A DNA stretch of 64,000 nt. Origin: Sulfomarinibacter sp963733915 (lineage in GTDB: Bacteria > Acidobacteriota > Thermoanaerobaculia > Thermoanaerobaculales > Sulfomarinibacteraceae). The position numbers and the translations under genes were made by a program. Below the pieces are notes generated by a model that saw only the letters and a list, made by a program, of their open reading frames with translations, was not told the origin of the DNA and searched no databases. The first letter of the stretch is position 1. Each line of letters begins with the position of its first letter. Below, one piece after another: positions 59,381-64,000 of this stretch. The stretch covers positions 1,054,001-1,118,000 of the forward strand of contig CAVTEP010000006.1 of the NCBI GenBank assembly GCA_963733915.1. Direction: 5' to 3'.

Positions 59381-61255
59381 TTATCCCACGGGCTTCGCCA
59401 CCACCAGCTCGAGGCGGGTAAGCGCCTCGGCAACCCCCGCCTCGTATGCCTCGCCGCTGACCCGCTCGCGGAGGTTTTGCGAGACCGGCAGCACCATCGG
59501 GTAGCCCTGCCAATCGAGCGGTTTCCCGGTCGCCTCGTCCACCACCCTTCCGTCGGCAATGAGATTGCTCGCCTCGGCCAGCGACATGCCGGCAAACAGC
59601 TTTTCCAGTCCCTGCATCAGGGCCTCGTGCTCGGGCTCGAGAAAACGCACCCGCCGGCGGCTTTGAATCGCAACGTGATAGCTCGACGGCACGTAGTAGA
59701 TCCCGTCGAGCTCGAGCACCTCGGCCATCACCACCAGCCAGCCGAAGACCTCCTTGAGGAGACCGAGCCCGGGATGCTTCTGGCCGGGCAGCGGCCGCCG
59801 GTAGGGCCCGAAGTGCGCGCGCGGGTTCTGCAGCAGCAACCACTCGATGACCAACACCTCGCAGCCACTCACGAGCCTGGGGTTACGATTGACGCGAAGC
59901 TCCATCAACAGCTCGCGGCGGTCGGGTTCGGACCAGACGCGCACGGTATCGCCGACCGAACCCGAGAGGTCGATCTCGACCGACGGGTGGCGGAACCCGA
60001 GCAGGCGGAGTTGGTCGAGGAGGCGGAGCCGCTCGAGCAGCAGCTCGACCCCCTGCAGCGAAAAGTGGGACAGGAACCTGGTCCGTCGCGGCGCGTCGGG
60101 CAGCACGCCGAGAAGGTCTTCCTCGGACAACTGCCAGGAGTAGCTGCCCGGTTCCGCAGTCAGATCTCCGGGCTCGAGCGAGCTGCGGATACGCCGGAAC
60201 CGGCGCAGCACCATTTCCGCGTTGTTCGGTGTCTTGGCCACCTTGCCGCTGATCAGCCATGAGAAGAAGCGGGCGCTATACCGCCAGCTCTCGTTGCCAT
60301 AGCCTCCCGCGAGCAGGATAACCAGCGGCACCCGCCGGCGGGCCCGCCGCAGCAGCTCGACCACCAGGCGATCGCGGCGAAACATGCCGTCCGCCGAGAT
60401 CTTCCAATTGCCGAGCTTGTCATCGGCCGCCGGATCGGTGCCCGCGACGTAGATCACGAGCCCCGGCTTGGACGTGATCATCGCGTCCGGCAAGGTCTTG
60501 AGCAAAGTGCCCAGATAGACTTCGTCGCCGACGTCGGCGCCGAGGGCAATCGCGGTCGAGGCCTTGGCCTCGGTGTCGCCCCAGTTTTCGTTGTGCACCG
60601 AGTAGGTGTGGACCGTCGAGTCGTGGGCAAAGATCGAGCGCGTGCCGTTGCCGTCGTGGATATCGAGGTCCACCACCAGGACCGGTTCGCGAAATCCCTT
60701 GGCCCGAAGTCGCGCGATCGCCACCGCGATATCGTTGAAGATGCAGAACCCCATCCCATGATCGCGGTAGGCGTGGTGGAAACCGCCGCTGAGGTTGATT
60801 GCAACCGAGCGCCCCTGGAGGGCGAGGCGGGTGGCCTGGATGGTGCCGCCCACGGCGAGGCGTTGCAGCTCCACCATCTGCTCGATCTCGGCGTCACCGA
60901 TCCTCTCGCCGAAGATCCGCTCGGCTATCTCGGCGTCGTGAGTCACGGCCTCGAGGTAGTCGGCGTCGTGGACCCGGAGCAGGCTGCGTACCGCCGGCTG
61001 CCTCGGCACCGAAATCTCATCCTCGTCGAGCAGCCCCTCCTCGATCAGGAAGCCGAGGATCTTCTCACCGCGCATGGGGTCGATCGGCGCGCCGTCGAGG
61101 GTCCGGGCATAGGTGTCGTGGTACACAAAGCGGACCTGCGGCACGCGCCAGTAACGCCGCATCCGCCGCCAGCCTCGCCTGATGAGCCGGCCGACGCGAA
61201 CCAAGGGCTTCGTTTCTGCGTTTGCATCGGCTCTCGCGGATCCGTCGCGCATCAT
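59381..61255 (-). CDS. Histone-deacetylase-family amidohydrolase with extra C-terminal domain
   Basis: The N-terminal half (about 50-340) has the HDAC fold: GGFHHAYRDHGMGFCIFNDI (His-His), VVDLDIHDGNGT (zinc ligands) and VILLAGGYGNES. Such bacterial enzymes are acetylpolyamine, acetoin or protein deacetylases. About 280 further residues follow (roughly 345-624; VEIDLSGSVGDTVRVWSEPD, VIEWLLLQNPRAHFGPYRRP, ELDGIYYVPSSYHVAIQSRR), a domain I do not recognise. The start at 61255 or 61252 is chosen after the AACGTT repeat. Downstream SDR, DprE1-like and PBP4 genes follow in tight order. Confidence 0.85.
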   Translation of the reverse strand: MMRDGSARADANAETKPLVRVGRLIRRGWRRMRRYWRVPQVRFVYHDTYARTLDGAPIDPMRGEKILGFLIEEGLLDEDEISVPRQPAVRSLLRVHDADYLEAVTHDAEIAERIFGERIGDAEIEQMVELQRLAVGGTIQATRLALQGRSVAINLSGGFHHAYRDHGMGFCIFNDIAVAIARLRAKGFREPVLVVDLDIHDGNGTRSIFAHDSTVHTYSVHNENWGDTEAKASTAIALGADVGDEVYLGTLLKTLPDAMITSKPGLVIYVAGTDPAADDKLGNWKISADGMFRRDRLVVELLRRARRRVPLVILLAGGYGNESWRYSARFFSWLISGKVAKTPNNAEMVLRRFRRIRSSLEPGDLTAEPGSYSWQLSEEDLLGVLPDAPRRTRFLSHFSLQGVELLLERLRLLDQLRLLGFRHPSVEIDLSGSVGDTVRVWSEPDRRELLMELRVNRNPRLVSGCEVLVIEWLLLQNPRAHFGPYRRPLPGQKHPGLGLLKEVFGWLVVMAEVLELDGIYYVPSSYHVAIQSRRRVRFLEPEHEALMQGLEKLFAGMSLAEASNLIADGRVVDEATGKPLDWQGYPMVLPVSQNLRERVSGEAYEAGVAEALTRLELVVAKPVG

Positions 61256-61263
61256 GACGCGAG

Positions 61264-61300
61264 TATAGAACGTTGAACGTTCTGAACGTTTGAACGTTAG
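61264..61300. repeat. AACGTT word repeat
   Basis: AGAACGTTGAACGTTCTGAA and TTTGAACGTTAGG words fill the gap between the histone-deacetylase-like start and the TraB/GumN stop (61303). Confidence 0.7.
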
Positions 61301-61302
61301 GA

Positions 61303-62187
61303 TCACTCCTGGGTGACGACGTAACCCTTCTCGCGCAGGAGACTCACGAGCCCCTCCTCGCCCACCAGGTGCATCGAGCCGACCACGACCATCACGTCCC
61401 GATCGCCGGCCAGGAGCTCCTCGATCGGCTGCAGCCACGCCCGGTTGCGGTCGGTGACCATCTGCCGATACAGATCCGGGTACTCTTCAAAGCCATCGAG
61501 CAGGTCCTCCTCGACCGACGCCACGTTGCCTGTTTGCCAGCCCGCGGAGATCTCGTCGAGCAGCGGGATCATCGTCTCGAGGTCGGCGAGGGTGTAGCTC
61601 AGGAACGCCAGGCTCTGTTCGGGCGTCATGTCGGCGAAGAGACCGACCTGGAACGCGACCGTCTCGAGGGCCAGACGTTGCTTGCCGGTTTCCCCCGCAC
61701 GTCCCCAGAGGTAGGTGTCCAGCCCCGCCGAAGGGTTGTAGCCGGCCTTGGTGATCTCGAAGGCGACCAGCGTCAGCGCCGCCATCCACGGTTTGAATCG
61801 CTGCATCACACCGGGATCGAAGCCGGCTGACCGCATCCGTCTCGAGAAATCCGCCCAGGTCGCCGCTCCGACCACCTCCTCGAGGGTCGTGCTCGCCTCG
61901 AGGGACCCCGCGGCCAGCATTTCGAGGGCGGCGGAGCCCATCTCGTCCATATCGATCTCGAAGACCACCGCGTCGACCGAATCGAAGGCCTCCTCGATGA
62001 CTGCCGGCAATGGATAGGCGTCCTCCTTCATGGCGTGGATGGATCCCAGGAGGTACACGGTCGTGCCATCGCGCTCCACCCTCCACATGAAGGTCTTCGC
62101 ACCGGGATCGGCGGCCGGTGACCTGTGCCGTTGCCGGAAACGCGGCGAGCAGCACGAAAAGCAGCACTGCGTGTGTCGAAGCTTCAT
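61303..62187 (-). CDS. TraB/GumN family protein (signal peptide out of frame)
   Basis: The 294-residue product has the TraB/GumN pattern: FMWRVERDGTTVYLLGSIHA, DAVVFEIDMDEM, GLDTYLWGRAGETGK and VVVGSMHLVGEEGLVSLLRE. The family is related to EreA/ChaN-type and Tiki metal-dependent peptidases, usually secreted. The first 30 residues as read are Cys/Arg-rich (CCFSCCSPRFRQRHR), but another frame at the same place reads AVLLFVLLAAFPATAQ, a perfect signal peptide. A missing base near 62170 and an extra base near 62112 would restore MKLRHT-AVLLFVLLAAFPATAQ. GGAGG lies before the ATG at 62187. Confidence 0.85.
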   Translation of the reverse strand: MKLRHTQCCFSCCSPRFRQRHRSPAADPGAKTFMWRVERDGTTVYLLGSIHAMKEDAYPLPAVIEEAFDSVDAVVFEIDMDEMGSAALEMLAAGSLEASTTLEEVVGAATWADFSRRMRSAGFDPGVMQRFKPWMAALTLVAFEITKAGYNPSAGLDTYLWGRAGETGKQRLALETVAFQVGLFADMTPEQSLAFLSYTLADLETMIPLLDEISAGWQTGNVASVEEDLLDGFEEYPDLYRQMVTDRNRAWLQPIEELLAGDRDVMVVVGSMHLVGEEGLVSLLREKGYVVTQE

Positions 62188-62227
62188 CAATCCTCCGACT
62201 CAAGTCTATACGCCAATCCGCCCACCG

Positions 62228-62420
62228 CACGGGGAAAAGGGGAAGAGGAGAAGAGGAGAAAAGGAGAAGAGGAGAAAAGGGAAAAGGGGAAGAGGAAACC
62301 ACCCGCCCTCATCCTGTGCCCAGACTCCACCGTCTCCTCTGCCCCTCTGCCCCTTTTCTGCGAAAGGGCGGGCGGGCGGAAAATCCGAAATCCGAATTCC
62401 GAAATCCGAATTCCCCCGTG
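62228..62420. repeat. Intergenic word-repeat block (AAAAGGGGAAGAGG and ATCCGAAATC words)
   Basis: GGGGAAAAGGGGAAGAGGAG purine words (62231-62300) face CTCCTCTGCCCCTCTGCCCC (62333-62361), near reverse complement. GGGCGGGCGGGCGG (62367-62380) and AATCCGAAATCCGAATTCCG words (62382-62416) follow. The block fills most of the divergent gap between the TraB/GumN gene and the cyclophilin gene. Confidence 0.75.
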
Positions 62421-62470
62421 ATATCGTTTATAAACGTCGCTCGGACGTTAGACCCATTGGAGAAGACGAC

Positions 62471-62986
62471 ATGGCCAACCCCACCGCGACCTTCGAAACC
62501 ACCCTCGGCACCTTCAAGGCGGAGATTCTTGCCGAAGAGATGCCGATCACCGCCGGCAATTTCATTTCGCTGGCAAAGGACGGCTTCTACGACGGCCTCC
62601 ACTTTCACCGCGTGATCAAAAAGTTCATGATCCAGTTCGGCTGCCCCTACTCGAGCGACCCCTCGAGCCCGAAGGCCGGGACCGGCGGCCCGCCGCACGG
62701 CACCATTCAAGACGAGCATCTCGAGACCGCCAAGCTCTCGAACCTCCCGGGCACCCTGTCGATGGCCAACACCGGCCGTCCCAACAGCGGCGGCTCGCAG
62801 TTCTTCATCAACACCGCCAAGAACACCTTTCTCGACTGGTTCAGCCCCGGACAGTCGAAGCATCCCGTCTTCGGCAAGATCACCGAAGGCATGGAGGTCG
62901 TGCAGGCGATCGAGTCCACCAAGACCGGCACCCAGGACCGGCCGCTGACCCCGGTCAAGGTCGAGAAGATCACGATCGAGGATTGA
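62471..62986 (+). CDS. Peptidyl-prolyl cis-trans isomerase, cyclophilin type
   Basis: The 171-residue cytosolic protein has the cyclophilin core: FYDGLHFHRVIKKFMIQFGC (active-site Arg), LSMANTGRPNSGGSQFFIN and FGKITEGMEVVQAIESTKT. It catalyses proline isomerisation in protein folding. There is no signal peptide, so it is a PpiB-like form. GGAGAAGACGAC precedes the ATG at 62471. Although the frame stays open further upstream through the repeat block, no real start lies there. Confidence 0.95.
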   Translation: MANPTATFETTLGTFKAEILAEEMPITAGNFISLAKDGFYDGLHFHRVIKKFMIQFGCPYSSDPSSPKAGTGGPPHGTIQDEHLETAKLSNLPGTLSMANTGRPNSGGSQFFINTAKNTFLDWFSPGQSKHPVFGKITEGMEVVQAIESTKTGTQDRPLTPVKVEKITIED

Positions 62987-63073
62987 CCACAGTCACAACC
63001 GGGAAGACTGGTTGAACGTAAACTGTTTGCCAACAGGGCGCCCCCGGCCCGCGACCACGACGAGGTATTCCAT

Positions 63074-64000
63074 ATGAAGCTCAAAGCAGTGTTGGTTTCG
63101 CATTCAGCCGTCCTGGCGGCGGTCGTAACGGTCATTTTCACCGCGCCGGCCTCAGTTGCGGCCGGTCCCGGCTCGCTGCCACCGAGTGCACTGCCGGGGA
63201 CACGGGCCCTCGACACCATCGAGCGCCGGGAGATGCCGCGGTTCGACGTCGAGACGCTCCTAGCCGAGGACGCCGTGCGCGAGCGATCGGGCAAGCCGGT
63301 GGCACCGCGCTATGCAAAAATCATCCAGGTCACGTACACGCCGGACAACAGCGGCACCTGGGAGACCCTGGACGACGGCTCGCGGCTGTGGCGTTTGCGC
63401 CTCTCGTCGCCCGGCGCCCTCAGCCTCAACCTCGGGCTCGAGCGATTCGAGCTGCCGGCCGGCGCCGCCTTCTGGATCCACGCGCCGGACGGCTCGAACG
63501 TGCAGGGCCCCTATATCGCCAAGAACCGCAACGCCCTCGGCGGGCTGTGGACAGCGGTGGTTCTCGGCGACGAGCTGGTGGCCGAGCTGCGGGTGCCCGC
63601 CGGAAAAGAAGCCGCAATCGAAATCACCGCGGTCAGCCACGGTTACCGTTTCTTCGGTGAACGCGAATCCGGCGTCGTCGCCAAACGCGGCTCGTGCAAC
63701 GTCAACGTCGTCTGTCCGGAGGGCAACAGGTGGGCGGACCAGATTCGTTCCGTGGCGCGAACTTCAATGTCGGATAACGCATTCCAGTATTTGTGCACCG
63801 CACAGCTGATCAACAACACGGCCGAGGACGAGACTCCCTACCTCTACACCGCCGGGCATTGTGTTTACTCCGTGACTGGCAGCCCGTTGGATCCGGCCAC
63901 CCTTGTCGCGTATTGGAACTACCAGACGGCCACCTGCGGGGACCGATTCGGCGGCAGCCTCAGCCAGAATCAAAGTGGATCGACTCTGATTGCGGCATCA
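63074..64000 (+). CDS. Secreted trypsin-like (lysyl endopeptidase-type) protease, partial
   Basis: The gene runs off the right edge; about 309 codons are present. It has a signal peptide (about 1-31), a pro-region with SGTWETLDDGSRLWRLRLSS (a domain common in secreted proteases) and the start of an S1-family catalytic domain: SCNVNVVCPEGNRWADQIRS, FQYLCTAQLINN and the catalytic His in YLYTAGHCVY. This matches the Achromobacter-protease-I type. GAGG lies before the ATG at 63074. The active-site Asp and Ser lie outside the window. Confidence 0.85.
   Translation, partial: MKLKAVLVSHSAVLAAVVTVIFTAPASVAAGPGSLPPSALPGTRALDTIERREMPRFDVETLLAEDAVRERSGKPVAPRYAKIIQVTYTPDNSGTWETLDDGSRLWRLRLSSPGALSLNLGLERFELPAGAAFWIHAPDGSNVQGPYIAKNRNALGGLWTAVVLGDELVAELRVPAGKEAAIEITAVSHGYRFFGERESGVVAKRGSCNVNVVCPEGNRWADQIRSVARTSMSDNAFQYLCTAQLINNTAEDETPYLYTAGHCVYSVTGSPLDPATLVAYWNYQTATCGDRFGGSLSQNQSGSTLIAAS

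Overview
The window looks like a chromosomal segment of a high-GC, Gram-negative, free-living bacterium, most probably an Acidobacteriota relative (class Thermoanaerobaculia would fit). This is inferred from gene content, not measured: a Ser/Thr kinase fused to a TolB-like propeller, a TonB receptor, S9 peptidases, multiheme cytochromes, a PdhA-type 2-oxoacid dehydrogenase, a free-standing four-helix-bundle (IVP/S23-like) protein, and a secreted propeller protein with a DGFESG-type C-terminal motif. Coding density is high and most genes sit in short, overlapping operons.

Layout. 1-7004 (minus): partial GCS2 ligase, tetraheme cytochrome, kinase/TolB gene split by a frameshift, SpoIIE phosphatase overlapping thymidine kinase. 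7272-13491 (minus): complete E1alpha-E1beta-E2-E3 operon with an AhpD-like protein at its end and a lipoate ligase upstream. 13532-17689 (plus): zinc-ribbon/DUF2007 protein, DPP-IV peptidase, PhzF and PNPOx proteins. 17894-28613 (minus): TonB receptor, three-gene glycosyltransferase operon including a PIG-L/GT2 fusion, peptide transporter, DUF423, KAS III enzyme. 28859-37717: O-antigen ligase-like protein, secreted unknown, membrane-anchored reductive-dehalogenase-like protein, small Cys protein, four-helix-bundle protein beside a large hairpin, MscS channel, acyl-CoA ligase. 37724-48963: DUF2846-like protein, CDGSH protein, electron-transfer operon (GcvH-like, HybA-like, HybB/NrfD-like, hexaheme cytochrome), P1 peptidase fused to a VOC domain, a heavily frameshifted propeller gene, a lipoprotein and an amino-acid racemase. 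49202-53045: accessory island ending at tRNA-Thr(CGU), with an SLH protein, a RAYT transposase flanked by perfect 31-bp inverted repeats, a phage terminase remnant, a HEPN-like gene and unknowns. 53327-64000: phosphoesterase, HD protein, PBP4, a DprE1/DprE2-like pair, histone-deacetylase-like protein, TraB/GumN protein, cyclophilin and a truncated S1-type protease.

The feature least explained by known families is intergenic. Most gaps contain a patchwork of short word repeats: AACGTT words, GAATTCGG words, GGGGAAAAGGAG words, CTATGAGG words, CTCTGTG words and ATTTCGG words. In the clearest cases two arms carry reverse-complementary words around a G/C-rich centre, so the block can fold into a long imperfect hairpin. 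The words differ from block to block but the layout recurs. Many blocks begin within about 10 bases of a stop codon, and two contain it.

At least eight reading-frame breaks occur in five genes. All are net +1 and all can be restored by removing one base from a short G/C run. Uncorrected sequencing error is the leading explanation, so split or fused reading frames in this window should not be taken at face value.
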